From NCBI GenBank assembly GCA_016785225.1, contig JAFBJZ010000382.1:186001-250000 (forward strand): 64,000 nt of DNA, read 5' to 3'. Positions within the stretch are counted from its first letter, which is position 1, and every line of letters begins with the position of its first letter. The stretch comes from Psettodes erumei. Lineage: Eukaryota > Chordata > Actinopteri > Pleuronectiformes > Psettodidae. The notes beneath the pieces are model-generated. The model was not told the DNA's origin. It saw only the letters and a list, made by a program, of their open reading frames with translations, and searched no databases. Of the stretch, positions 48,498-59,985 are shown piece after piece. Made by a program: the position numbers and the translations under genes.

Positions 48498-49555
48498 GCA
48501 CTCCACACGTTAAGCACTTAGTTTGCGTCAGCAAGTACTCGGGACTTTTGGTTGATTTTGCAAAGTCGACATTTCCGGAGGTGGCGGAAGTGAGCACGGG
48601 TCACGTTCGTCAGCAGAAAGCGGCGGGCAGCGAGCTACCGTACGCCTCCGCCGCCGCTCGCCAGAACATCGTGAGCTGTTAAACAAGCATTCGGACGACC
48701 TACACACAGACGGATCAGCCAAAGTTCCTGCCGCACGGCCTTGTTGTCGGCTATTTTTAGCGGGGGGGGGGGTTGCACAAAAGGAATAACTCACTCAACA
48801 GGCAGAGCCGTCTGGTTGGAGTCACCCCGCAAAGCTAAGTTTAGGTCGAGGAAAAAAATCATGAAACTGCGAGACAAATTGCTCATGAGGAATAATAATA
48901 ATACTATTTTTTTTAAAAAACACGAGGAATTGAGTTACACAAAAGAGAAATGTACAAAATGAGCGCCTCTTCTCTCTCTCTCTCTCTCGCCTGACCATCT
49001 CGTCCCCGTTCCACCCCGGCGTTCCCGCTGAGTCACATTATTTCCATATTTACGTCGGCGGCAGACCTTTCGCTTTGATCCCCCTCCCCCGCTCGGTTGG
49101 GAGGCTGATCCTGTTATGGCTCGTTCCTGTAAATACTTTGAAGGGCTCCGGGATTAGAAGATTGTGGATCCGATGAAAAAAAAACAAACAGCCCTTTACG
49201 CAGATTCATTTATAAGGCCCCTTAAAACACAAATACACACACGCACACACACACACAGACGCACACACAAAAATCATTTGGTAACAGTAGATGGAAGTTT
49301 ACTCTGTAATTGTTGGTAATTGTGGAGCCACTGTTTATGGGTTCTGACAGAGTAAGATTCGGAGTGATTGAGTTTGGAGCGAACTTCTGCCACACACAGC
49401 ATTTTAGCCTCTGAAACGTGACAGCGGCGTGGCTTCGCGCACCGCAGCCGTCCCTCCGCTGACCGTTTGTTCAGCGTAGGTTGTTTTTTTTTTTCGAAAA
49501 TTCGAGCGAGCAGGACAACGCCGCGAACGGCGGCCGACGCGGACGAGCTAAAGGC

Positions 49556-50045
49556 CGAAATGCTCACAGTGCCAATGCTAACGCGCAGACGCCGGCGCAT
49601 GCTAAGGGTCTTCATGACCGACCACCTGGTGATGGCACCAGATGAAGAAGTCAAGATGATCCTCCCGGGAACATGAACGTGTTTAGTAAATTCCACCGCC
49701 ATCCATCCGATGGTCGATGAGACGCATCACTCCGAACTGCGACTGCCAACCCCGGGGTGATGCTGCAGGAAAACTATCGGGATTACCAAAGTCATTATGA
49801 TTCACCACCTGGGAACCACGAATTTCAAGCCGACAGATCCGGTACTGTATCTGCTAAAGATTCGTCCTCTGAGGAGCAGCAACGTGTGGACAAAATTGAA
49901 CAGCGCTCTACCCAACTCTTTGGAAGGACGCGTCCTAAACTTTTTTTTTACAATTTTAACTTGTTGCAGAAATGTCACGAGGATTCATCCCCTGGGGACC
50001 GTGAATGTCTGAAACACATTTCATGGGGACCGGATCCATTTTTCC
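49556..50045. repeat. Old teleost interspersed repeat with internal near-repeats
   Basis: It contains the characteristic phrases GCTCACAGTGCCAATGCTAA, GATGGCACCAGATGAAGA, ATTACCAAAGTCATTATGATT and GGATTCATCCCCTGGGGACC. I recognise these from a repeat family common in teleost introns and flanks. Three internal near-repeats of the form GATTCATC-CCTGGGAACC-ATGAATG occur near 49655, 49797 and 49982. Open frames in it are not genes. It is diverged, so probably old. The limits are approximate. Confidence 0.75.
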
Positions 50046-51468
50046 AGCCCAGAACAACGGGGTGGACGGGCGTATTTATAAAAACACAAAACAGCCATAT
50101 TCTCCCGATAGTTATACAATATTCTACACAACGGACGTTGGTGAGCTCAGGTGCCCTCTAATCCTCAGAGCGAGTCCCCTGAATTGCCGAATCAAATAAA
50201 ATTTTAAAAAAAAAGAAACCCAATTACCCAACTACGCTTTTCCACGCCACCCAGAGAACAAAGACACTCTGATCCTTTTAAGTGACAGAGAGGCGAAAAT
50301 AAAAACAGCGAGCCGACTAAAAGAGGAATGCGTGGTGGCGGCTGCTCCACATCCCCTTGTACTTGTCAAGATATGTAAAGCGTTTCTTCTCTTCCCCGTT
50401 TTATGAAGGCCTGTTAACTGTCGCGCAAGTGGTGACCGCAGCTGTTTCGTGACATTTATTTTCTTGTCCTTTTTTTTTGTTGTTGGTGTTTTTTTTTCCT
50501 TTACCCCCCTCCCCCCCAACATTCTCTAATTGGCTTCTGTTTGCGTCCTCCTCTCATGTGGTCTCCCTGCGCTCGGCTTAAATTAATGTACGCTCAGGCT
50601 GACTTTGGGGAGGGGAAGAAAAAAAAAAGTACTAGGCCAGCAGAAGCTTCTCATCGTCACGAGGTCACAGAAATTATTACCTTTAATCCGGAGGCCGCGA
50701 GCCTCTTGATTTTCGGTGACCTCATCCGCTCCAGCTGCGCGTTGCGTCGGACGCTTCCTGTACTTTTGCCACTCGGCCTGTGGTCTATCGCCCTTCATCG
50801 CGTGGTCTCCCTCTGAATCCGAATCGCCGAAGCTGTGTAAATTGCAAACTGGGACGGACAAAAGAGCAGGGTATCATTCCGACTACCGTGCGCCGTAATG
50901 AATGAATGAACGAATGAGGCGCGTGATCTCCCTCTGAAGTGCCTCCAGCGCTTTGATGCTCCAGAGCGCGTCTTCTTTACGTCACCGCAGCCCGTCGGGA
51001 ACGCTCTTTGTAATAACCTCGCAGAGAGAATTACCTCGCGCGCTCCGCTCGGTTCAAGAAACGTCTTATTTACGCTGTCGTTACTGTTCCCAACGGCGCC
51101 CGCAGCAAACGTTACGGACGTATCCTCAGCTTCTAAAAATCCGTTCCGCGGTAAAACGAGCCAAGAGAGGCGCGGTGGTGACTGAACGCAGCGGCGCTCG
51201 CTGAGGATATTTACCACAACAGGCCACAGGAGCCAGCTTCTTTCTTTTTTTTTTTTTAAAGCGGCGATGTGAATAAGCCAGATAAACGGTTAACTCGTAG
51301 CCCAGAGGTCTGCGCATAGGAAGCGCAACCGGCCGACCTTATTGTGTTCTTTGGACGATGTGCGACTTTTACATTCCGGCTCACTGGCCCGGGCTTTTAA
51401 AGATAGTATAACGACAAACACAGACGGCAACCGGAACGAAAAACAAGCCTCCTTACGACACACGCACG

Positions 51469-51490
51469 CACACACACACACACACACACA
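51469..51490. repeat. (CA)n microsatellite
   Basis: About 11 CA units after CACG units. Confidence 0.9.
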
Positions 51491-52342
51491 AACACACGCG
51501 CTTACTGGAAGAGTGACAGAGTTGTTGCGTTTGAGAAAAACAAGTGGGCAAAACCACTTCGGGGGGGGAAAAAAACACCCTATATTATCAGGGGTGGAGA
51601 TCTGCCACAAGCACATTCCTGATTCAATACTCACTTCGTCCCAGGCTATTTCGATATTGGTAAATAGTGCAGAGTGTCCACAGGAGGGGGGGACAGACAC
51701 AACACCTCGGGGGGGGCTGTGGTTGCATCGTAAAACAGGAAGCGATATCAAAAAGGAAATAACAGAAAAAGAAAGCTCAAGTAACTGTCATAGCATTTAA
51801 ACCATCTATCTATCTATCAAGGTTCAATTGAAATAATACAGAACCACAGCCATTAGTTTGACGTCAGAGTTTGCGGCTGTCGTTTGGCAGCAGAAAGGAA
51901 TAATTGGAAATTTTGGAGTTGAGCGGGAAGATCGGTATCACTTTCTTATCTGTAAACGCGTGGCCACAGCCAGCGGCCGCACAGAAGCCACCGTAAAAAA
52001 AAAAAAAAAAAACGCAGATCAGCCACAGAAGATACGACGTGTAATTAATTGAGCGTCCGGTCTCCTCGCTAAACCGCGCTGACCGGTGGCGGCCGGCAGC
52101 CTCGCGTCCAGCGCACGGGCGCGGGAGGGATTATCGAGCTTCTCATTCGCCGGTCGCCAAAAGAGCGGAGCTGTTGCTTTAATCTGCGTCGGACCGATAA
52201 CCCGCAGAACCAGACGAGGCAGCTTTAAAAAAAAAATAATATCAAAACAGGAAACAGGGAGCGTCAGGTAGTTCCTAAGAACTGAGGTGCACGGCAGCCA
52301 AACATCGTGCGTGAACCAATGACGTGTGCGTCTCAGCTCCTC

Positions 52343-52368
52343 TGTGTGTGTGTGTGTGTGTGTGTGTG
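52343..52368. repeat. (GT)n microsatellite
   Basis: About 13 GT units. Confidence 0.9.
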
Positions 52369-52572
52369 CGTGCGCGCGAGGCGCAGGCAGTAATTTCGTC
52401 GGGCTGCAGAGCGCAGCTTTGGAAGGCTGCCTGGCCAAAATAGTAGCCGCATACATTTTTGATTACGCCGAAAAGAGAAATGCATTTGGTTAATGAATCA
52501 GTAACCAAAGAGTCCGAACTGTAGATTCTAGACGGTGAGGCACGGCGTCATTAGGCGGCATGAGGAGGGAAG

Positions 52573-52574
<2 letters not shown>

Positions 52575-52614
<40 letters not shown>

Positions 52615-52735
52615 AGGGGGGGGTTTAACAGTGGGAAAGAGAGCAGGAGGAAGCAAGAGATAGTGGGCGAAAGGAAGGGAAAAGGAGGCAGGGGCAGAAA
52701 AAAAGAGAAAAAAAAAGAGGGCAAGCGAGCGACAT
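52575..52735. repeat. (GT)n microsatellite followed by a purine-rich tract
   Basis: About 18 GT units (52575-52611), then about 120 nt that is overwhelmingly G and A on the plus strand. Confidence 0.85.
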
Positions 52736-52885
52736 GCTGAGGGGTGAAAGGTCGCGGCCCCGACACGTGTAGCTTGTTGACCCTTTAACTTTTAGCAGGG
52801 GTTGCCGCTGGGAGGCTCGGAGGGGAAGAGCTTTATTGTTCTGGGTTACGAGCTCCTCGCCCGGCGCTGTTGGGAGCTCCTAAAT

Positions 52886-52893
52886 CACACACA

Positions 52894-52950
<57 letters not shown>
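52886..52950. repeat. (CA)n microsatellite, longest in the window
   Basis: About 30 CA units with one CGCG interruption near the start. Confidence 0.95.
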
Positions 52951-52953
<3 letters not shown>

Positions 52954-53105
52954 CGCTGCGGGGTCATTCGGGGCCGCCTGAGCCAGATACCGCCTGGACT
53001 GAGCAGATTTTTCCCCTGGTAAAGTCTTTATCCGAGACGCCTCACCAGTCTATTCCTGGGAGCTGCCGAAATGGAAAAGACGAAGCGGCTTTCATTTCGG
53101 GGCCG

Positions 53106-53124
53106 TTTTTTTTTTTTTTTTTTT
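53106..53124. repeat. T19 homopolymer
   Basis: An uninterrupted T run. Confidence 0.9.
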
Positions 53125-53490
53125 ACGACACGGACTAATGTATATGAAAAGACGTCACCTCGTAAAAAGCGGCGGAGTTCCCTTGTTGCGCATCGGAACA
53201 GGAGAGCTGCGAAACGTGTTCATGTAACGGCCTGAGCTGCCACAGCGAACGGGGAGCAGTGGATCACAACTGATTAATAGATTCATAGCATAAAAAAAAA
53301 ATAATAATAATAAAAGACTGATCATTCGATTCTCACTCACTGACGGGCATTTTTCACAACTTCCTGACATTTTTTTTAATAAAATAAAATAAAACAAAAT
53401 AATTGATTCATCCAGTCGATAATCTGAAGATTCACTGATAATTAGAATATGTGATGGTTACGGTTTGATACATCACATCCACTGATATGA

Positions 53491-53820
53491 TCGTGATGGA
53501 AAGCAACTCCATGTAAGTACAGTTGCTAAAACACTGTACCATTATATAACTACTTTTGAGGTACTTGTACTTTACTTTAGCATTTCACTTTTTTTTTCCT
53601 ATTTTCATTTCTACAGCACTACAGTTATCATCATTTATCTACTTTTTTCAGATTTGAAATGAAAAAAGCACTTTAGGTACTTTTGAATTTCATAACTCTG
53701 TTCTGTACTTAATCAGGATATTTTTTTTTATTTTTATTTTTTTTGCAGGCTTGTTCTTGTAATGGGAGGGGGGGGTTTTAACGCCGTGGTGAGGGTTTGA
53801 ATATTTTCTACCGCCACTAC
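53491..53820. repeat. Second copy of the CAGTGG-type teleost repeat, shortened
   Basis: Same orientation as 10007-10498. It begins GTGATGGAAAGCAACTCC, contains TTTTGAGGTACTTGTACTTT, and ends GAATATTTTCTACCGCCAC. It is about 330 bp against 492 bp for the first copy, so internal sequence has been lost. Confidence 0.7.
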
Positions 53821-54409
53821 ATATTTCACATACAAGCGTTTTCATTGGTTTGGCATGTTTTGCATTAAAAAATAAACAGATATAAAGATACAAAATAAAC
53901 ACTTCCCTCTAGTTCAGAGGTGTTGCAGTGGCGTGCTCTTTAAGAGCAGATTGAAAATCGAATTCAGCCCTAATCTGGGCCCGGACGGTAGGTGCTCCTC
54001 GCTGATTTATTGTAAACTCTGGTGAGTGTCAGTGTGAGAGGTAGCCGAGAGGAGTGTGATGATGATAACCTCAAATGAATTCTCCTCTCTCCACCCTCCT
54101 CCACAGTTTATTAGTTTAGGCCAGAGGCCACTTGTAGCCTTGCAGAGTGGACGGTAATTGTGTGCGTGCTCCTTAAGCACCGACCGCAGCAATAATAGAC
54201 TGAATTATACAATAAATTCCCTCCAGATGTGCTCCCTCCGCCCCCACCCACCCACTCCAGTTTGACAGTTCGCACACCCACAATCGGCGCGCGAGGAGGC
54301 CTCCGTTCCGCGCACTCCCCCGCCCTGCGCACACACACACACACACACACACGCACGCGGCGGCTTAGTCGCAGTGTTTGCGTTGTCAGATTGTTTCCAT
54401 ACTGGTGTT

Positions 54410-54560
54410 AGCTCGCTGCGTTTCCTCACTGCTGGCGTAATTACAGGTCGTATTAGCTGATAGTGTTTTGCTAACCTCCTAATAGATGTCCTCCTGCCTC
54501 GGAAAACCTCACAGAGAGTCCATTCAATAATAAGCAGCCCCTCTAATACATAATACTATT
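54410..54560. promoter_or_regulatory. Candidate cis-regulatory block with TAAT cores
   Basis: Unique sequence with GTAATTAC, GTATTAGC, CTAATAG, CAATAATAAG and CTAATACATAATAC, all TAAT-type cores, lying between two CA microsatellites. Confidence 0.25.
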
Positions 54561-55902
54561 AGACACACACACACACACACACAAACGCAGGCTGATGTTT
54601 AGACGCGCTGGCGCACACGTGTTGTAAAACGCGCAGAGATGCGCGGCGCGGAGCGCGCCATCAATTTTTGATTAGGACTCGAAAACGCGGGCGCCGGGAG
54701 GAGGAGGCAGCGAAAGTGCGTCCTGGACGGAAAAGCAGAGCCACCCTGCATGGGAATCCGAGCGTCTATTTCTGTCCTCCAGAGGAGGCAGGGAGAGGAG
54801 GAGGCCGCGGACAAGAGGAAGAGCGAGGAGGAAAAGAGCGGTCAGACTAATTGTTATGTACACTTCTGCTGAAATGCGAGTACATTTTCCTGGGGGCGTG
54901 TGTGTGCGTGCGTGCGTGTATTTCTTCCAAAATGTTTTCATTCCAGATCTTTGTGTACTCCTAGAAACAGGGCTTTCGTGTTTTCTTACGGCTAAATATT
55001 GCCCGCCCCCCCCCGGCGCTCTCGGCCGGCGTTGTGCTGATGCAGGAGGATGGTGAGGAGAGAGGACCACCGGTTAGACCGGCTGCTGCTGCTCTCTCTC
55101 TCCCTCTCTCTCTCTCCATCTTCCGAGCGTTTGTTGCATCGCCGCTGTCAAGCCGTCAGCCGTCGGCCTACACAGTGCCACCCAGTGTTCAACCGCGGGC
55201 CTTGATTCACAACACAAGGGAACGAGTAAACAAGGGGAGCCGCGCGGAGCGGTATTAATCCGGGGCCAAGCTCCTTAAGCGGGAGCAGCAGAAACGCTGC
55301 GTTCGTCCAGTACTGTTGGCAAAAAAAGGTGATTAAAAGTATCAAAAATGTTTAAAAAAACCTCCACGTGTGTAACTACTGCTGCATGACATGTCATCAG
55401 CATTTCAGGGTCGTAGTTGTTCCAAAAATTGCCGCCGAAGGGGCGGCGAATATTTCATAAACTGCTCATATGTTTTGTATACGCCGGTATAAATTTATAA
55501 AGCAAAGTGTAAAAAAAAAAAAGAAAAAGAAAAACAAGAGTCAGTCTACTTTAAAAGTGAAAAAAACAACGGGTAATAATAGGGAATGCACTGCCGCTGC
55601 TTTGCGATGAATTCGCCTGCATTCGGGGCCGCAGGTTCTCAAAGCGGAGCGACGCCGAAGAGGCCGGAAGGGGAAAAGGGCCGCGATGCGCGGCTGCCGG
55701 ATCGAGGCGCGTCGTGGTAAAATGCTGATGAAAAAGACGAGTCACGCGTTACTGTCCAAACGTAAGAGAAGGGCTGCCGCAGCTCAAGACGCGCCGTCGC
55801 TCCCGAACGAGGGGACGGGATTTAATCCCGGGAGACCAGAGCCAAATCTGAGATTTTGCTGAAGAAAAATACGTCACGTTAATTTACACGAGTTAACTGG
55901 AG

Positions 55903-55934
55903 TTTCCTTTCGTCACACGCGTGACGAAAGGAAA
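55903..55934. repeat. Perfect hairpin, 14 bp arms with a 4 nt loop
   Basis: TTTCCTTTCGTCAC, ACGC, GTGACGAAAGGAAA. The arms are exact reverse complements and stop at unpaired bases. The stem next to the loop contains CGTCAC/GTGACG, a CRE-like half-site on each strand. Confidence 0.9.
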
Positions 55935-56351
55935 AAAGAAAGAACGCGGCCTCGGGGTCAGCTGACAAACACAAAATGTGTCATCTGATGCTTGAATCAT
56001 CTCAAACTGAAACACTGTGCCATCTCTAATTGACATAACACATGAATGAAATACATAATTCACTTAACTACTACTGTACTGCCTTTGTGTGGTACTCTTT
56101 CGAACCTGACTGCGTTTCCTCCGTCACGCAGCGGTATCGTGTTTGCCGGGTGGTGATAGTGGTGGTGGGGCCATGGCGATCGGCGACGTCGTTTCGTCGC
56201 CTCGCCCGCGGACGCGTCCCACAGCGACGGCTTCCCCAGGGGCTTCGCTCGAACCTGCCGTCGCAGGTGGCTCTGGCGCCTCAATGGCCCATTTACCTGA
56301 TCCTGCACGGCCAGAGTGGAAAAAAGAAAGAATAATTAAAAGAAAAAAAAA

Positions 56352-56377
56352 ACACACACACACACACACACACACAC
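56352..56377. repeat. (CA)n microsatellite
   Basis: About 13 CA units after an A run. Confidence 0.9.
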
Positions 56378-57878
56378 GTCATAACAGGAAACAGGAACAG
56401 GAAAGAGAGTTGGCGGACTCCAGAGGCCAGGTGCAGAGTTTGGCTGGACTCCCCCGCCCCCACCCCCCCCTCTCCACCCTCCTCCTCCTCCTCCTCCTCT
56501 CTCTCTCTCTCTCTCGGGCGGGCGGCTACCGGTAGCAGAGGCCTTTTCATCACCGAGCGTCTTTTATCAAACCCCTGGGTCCAGTTTGTTCTCCTGTTGC
56601 TGCAGCTCGGTGGGTCGCCGTTATAAATTAAGAGCGCGGGAGACGCGGAGACCCCCGACGGCGGCTCGCACTGGAGGTCAAAGTGAAATATCGGCTACAC
56701 CGTTCGGTTTTAAAGAAAATTTTAAATTACAAGAAGCCCGGCTCGTAAAAAGCGGCCTCCTGAGCCGGGGGGGGGGCGGTCCGGTTCCCTCTTCCACCGC
56801 GTTTTCCCCTCCGCATCGCCGCCCCTCCCTCGCCGTCCGCTTTATGCCTCTTCCCGCGCCGCTTCGCTCAAGGACCCTTAATCACCACGTTGAAGGAAAA
56901 AGACGGTCCGCGTGACAGCCGCCTCAATTTATCTGACCCGCCGAAAAGGAGAGGCGCTCGCTAATGACCGCTTGCGAGGCGGATTTTCTCCGTCCTTTTC
57001 CGAGCTCGCTCTTGGAAATTTACTGCTCGAGTCCGCCGCCTGTGCAGCGAGAAAAGGGAACAAATTAATTTACAGTCGCGCTGACCAGTTTAGAACATGA
57101 TGACGTTCGGTAGGAAAGAATTACTTTTAGCTGGCCCCTGGAAGCCACACTGTAAACCAGTGTGAGAGAGATGAAATCAGATACTAAAATTGCGAATTCG
57201 AAAAAAAGACGCCCACACCTACAGCCCGGCCACGTTTGAAAAATCTCCCCTGCCGGAGACGCGTTCGTTTGGGATACTCGCTCTGGAGTGCATGCACGCC
57301 GACAATTATTTGCATCCCCAGTAAGAGGGTGTTGTTTTTGCTTATTTTTCTTTCGGGCGGTTGTTGGGCTAAGTTCGTCATCCGGAGCCCCTGCGGCCTC
57401 CTGGGTGGTCGCGGCGCGTGCCAAAGATGCCCCTGCCCGTGTTTAATCCTCGACTTTTATTTGTTTGCTTTGCGAATGAATATGCAAGCTGGAAAAGACC
57501 TATTAGCTCCAGTGTGTCCTCATCACAGGGGGGCCGTTCATCCCGCTAGACTGCGGTCGGTTCGGGGCCAGGCCGATGTCCAGACGCCGCGTCTGGCGGC
57601 CGCGCGTTCGGCCCCCGCGTCCCGCCCGCTGCCAGCCGGCGTTCAGATAGGACCTGGCAGCCGCCGCCGGCAAAGCCACGCTGGCATCGCGGCGGCTATC
57701 GGAGCCGGGGATTAGCTCGGGTTTGTATCAACATTCTGGAAATCCGAAAAACTTAAACTCCCAATGAACCGCCTCCGTGCGTCGGGGGCGGCGATGCTTT
57801 CAAATATTGACTTTTTTTATTTGCACATTTGTTGTTGTCTTTCATAACAGTTCCAGGGGCTACGTGCTTGTTTGTATA

Positions 57879-57880
<2 letters not shown>

Positions 57881-57912
<32 letters not shown>
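57881..57912. repeat. (TG)n microsatellite
   Basis: About 16 TG units. Confidence 0.95.
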
Positions 57913-57914
<2 letters not shown>

Positions 57915-58369
57915 TTTCCTGGTTCCTCCTCTGGAGCATCCACCAGGCCTCTAAGAGCTGGCCTCGCCTCATCTGGCAGCCATTACCTGCACACATGCTC
58001 CTGTCTGAAGGTTGATCTGCCGGGTTAAACAAATCCAGGCAGCGCGGCGCGGCCCGCCAGGAGCCAGCCCCATACATCAGCCCGCGGAACGGCCCGACAT
58101 GACAGGGCTCGGGCCCGGCTACCGTCGCCCCCCGCGCGCCATCGCCCGTCTCCCGACGACAAACTCGCTCCGTCTCAGGTGGCGGACGCGGGCGATCCCG
58201 AGGCGCGTGGCTCCCGCCGAGGGGGCTCAGGAGGACGGAAAGGCTCCCGAGTTTCCCCCTGGAAAGATGCGACGCGGATCATTTCTCGCGCACCGACTTC
58301 CAAACTAAACAGTACCAGGCATATAGTTTTCGGTATTGAATGTGGAATTCGGTAATTATCTGCAGCAAT

Positions 58370-58620
58370 GTGCCTCATCCAGCATTTCGGCGCGAGACGA
58401 GGCATAAACGCATGACTGTCTCTCAGCGGGGATGGCACGGCATTGACGATTCGGCCCGGTTTGTGGAGTCTGATTCAATTCCGCTCCCAATCAAAAGCGC
58501 TTGAGATTCCATTTATGTTTATTCCATTTCCTGTTTCTCACTTCATCACGTCGGAATTGAAACTGACAGGGTAATTATCATTTCATCCCAAATTGATCCC
58601 AATCCATGTGGGCTGGCTCC
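58370..58620. promoter_or_regulatory. Candidate cis-regulatory block, unique
   Basis: About 250 bp of unique sequence without simple repeats. It has GTAATTATC (near 58571), ATCAAAAG (near 58490), GATTCAATTCC and CAATTCCG-type phrases, and a TTTATGTTTATTCC Fox-like stretch (near 58511). Function is inferred from composition only. Confidence 0.25.
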
Positions 58621-58668
58621 AAACGCAGAGACACGAGAGGGGGAAAAAAGAGACGTGGAGGAGGGGGG

Positions 58669-58698
58669 AGAAGAAGAAGAAGAAGAAGAAAAAAAAAA
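58669..58698. repeat. (GAA)n repeat
   Basis: About seven GAA units running into an A run. Confidence 0.9.
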
Positions 58699-59689
58699 GG
58701 CATTTTGGGAGCATTTTGGCGATGGTTCAGTCATCTGTAAGACGTATCGCTCGGAGGGTGGGGAGGGGACTGAGGGGAGGGAGGAAAAAGGAAGGGGAGA
58801 CTTGGAGATTGCGTTGCGGGTGTTCCCTTGATGTCCCCCTGACAGGAACCAGATTGGGAGCCGCGCGGCGTCGGCGCTTTTGGCTTTTTATTCGTCTGGC
58901 TCCGCCGGGTTTTTCCTGGCCTGAGCGGGCCCCGGTTCGGAGACGCCGCGGCCCGCTCGTGGAGCCAGCCTGTAGTTTAAGTGAGAATAACAAATGCTAG
59001 AAAAAATAATGGGCCTACAAAAAGAAAAAGAGAGAGGAGCCGCACAATCCGACTATTGTTCGTGGTAGCTCGGCAGAAAGCACAGTCCGGCCACGTCTTT
59101 GGGACGTTTTACTGGCTCTAATAAAGAGTGTGTGGTCCCTGTTTTGGAGAGCCGTGCCAGACTGACAGATACGCTCGGCTCGCCGGTATTGGACGGTTCC
59201 GTATCATGTATTTTGAGCTGTGTTGCTTGGCGCGGCGCGGGCGAGACGTGTCATTCAACGTGCTTCTGCCGGGGGGGGGGAAGCGGCGGCCCCAGGGTCC
59301 GCTCGCGACGGCGCGGCGCGTAGCGTAGGTAAGTCGTAAACGGCGCGGGCCGGAAGCAAAGCCCTCCCTTTGCACGTGTCGGCGAGAAATGAAGTTGAGA
59401 AGACATTCCAAATCAAAGCTCTTATCGATTATGTGAGAGAGGGGCGAAGCGGGCGCCGCGCCTCAGGCGAGCGATCATTCCCGTTCGCTCGGCGTCTAAT
59501 ATTATTCGGCGTTAATTCCCCCCCCCCCCACCCCCGACTTCTGCCGCGCGGGGGTACGGGAACACACAGTCGGGTCTGTGCTTAATCAGCTCTGTTTTTT
59601 AAGTGTTCTCCGCTCGGCTTTTCCAGCGCAGCGCCGGCGAAAGAAAAACGTCTGGTCGTGGGTGGCTTAGCTGGGTCACTGAGCCCACA

Positions 59690-59940
59690 GAGTGGAGCGT
59701 TTCATGAGAGCGGGCCCACTTAATTCTGAACCATACGTCGCATTAGCTGATTTACATGCGGACAGCTATCATTTTGTGAGGCGTTTGACATTGATAAATG
59801 AGGTGTTTCACCTAATAGGTAATAAAAACAAATTACGGACCTTAAGAGAAAGGATGTTCTTCATTTGGCTCTGTTTTCTGTCTCTTCGGGGGCAAGGGCC
59901 AGATTGTTTCCATATGATTGTAGCCTTCATTTGTTAAGAC
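59690..59940. promoter_or_regulatory. Candidate cis-regulatory block, unique AT-rich
   Basis: About 250 bp without repeats, with CTTAATTCTG, GCATTAGC, TTGATAAATG, CTAATAGGTAATAAAAAC and ATATGATTG phrases, flanked by CpG-rich DNA and a T21 run. It resembles conserved noncoding sequence near developmental genes, but conservation is untested. Confidence 0.3.
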
Positions 59941-59964
59941 TACGGACAGAGATTAATAACGGCG

Positions 59965-59985
59965 TTTTTTTTTTTTTTTTTTTTT
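59965..59985. repeat. T21 homopolymer
   Basis: An uninterrupted T run. Confidence 0.9.

Larger units (their letters stand above)
44361..49555. other. Upstream flank, fifth segment
   Basis: No exon is recognised. It contains a G-rich CpG block (44390-44760), CpG-rich parts at 44990-45080 and 47140-48140, a GA microsatellite (46332-46365), a T20 run (46473-46492) and an AAGTAC hexamer array (48468-48497). A CT repeat lies at about 48973-48989 and CA units at 49230-49270. Confidence 0.55.
50046..53490. other. Upstream flank, sixth segment
   Basis: No exon is recognised. It contains an AATAAAATTTTAAAAAAAAA stretch (about 50197) at the right side of the preceding repeat, a CA microsatellite (51469-51490), CTAT units (51804-51818), an A run (51996-52012), GT microsatellites (52343-52368, 52575-52611), a purine-rich stretch (52612-52735), and the longest CA repeat (52886-52950). 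Confidence 0.55.
53821..58360. other. Upstream flank, seventh segment
   Basis: No exon is recognised. It contains CA microsatellites (54330-54352, 54563-54583, 56352-56377), a CT run (about 55098-55116), a 14 bp-arm hairpin (55903-55934), a CTC/CT stretch (about 56478-56514), a GT microsatellite (57881-57912), and CpG-rich parts at 56110-56280, 57530-57710 and 58030-58230. Confidence 0.55.

Noticed and set aside
49274..49702. 142-codon open frame on the minus strand
   Set aside because: It overlaps the interspersed repeat beginning near 49556, and its sequence is explained partly by that repeat.
55903..55934. MicroRNA precursor
   Set aside because: The stem is only 14 bp with a 4 nt loop, too short for a pre-miRNA, and the flanks do not extend the pairing.
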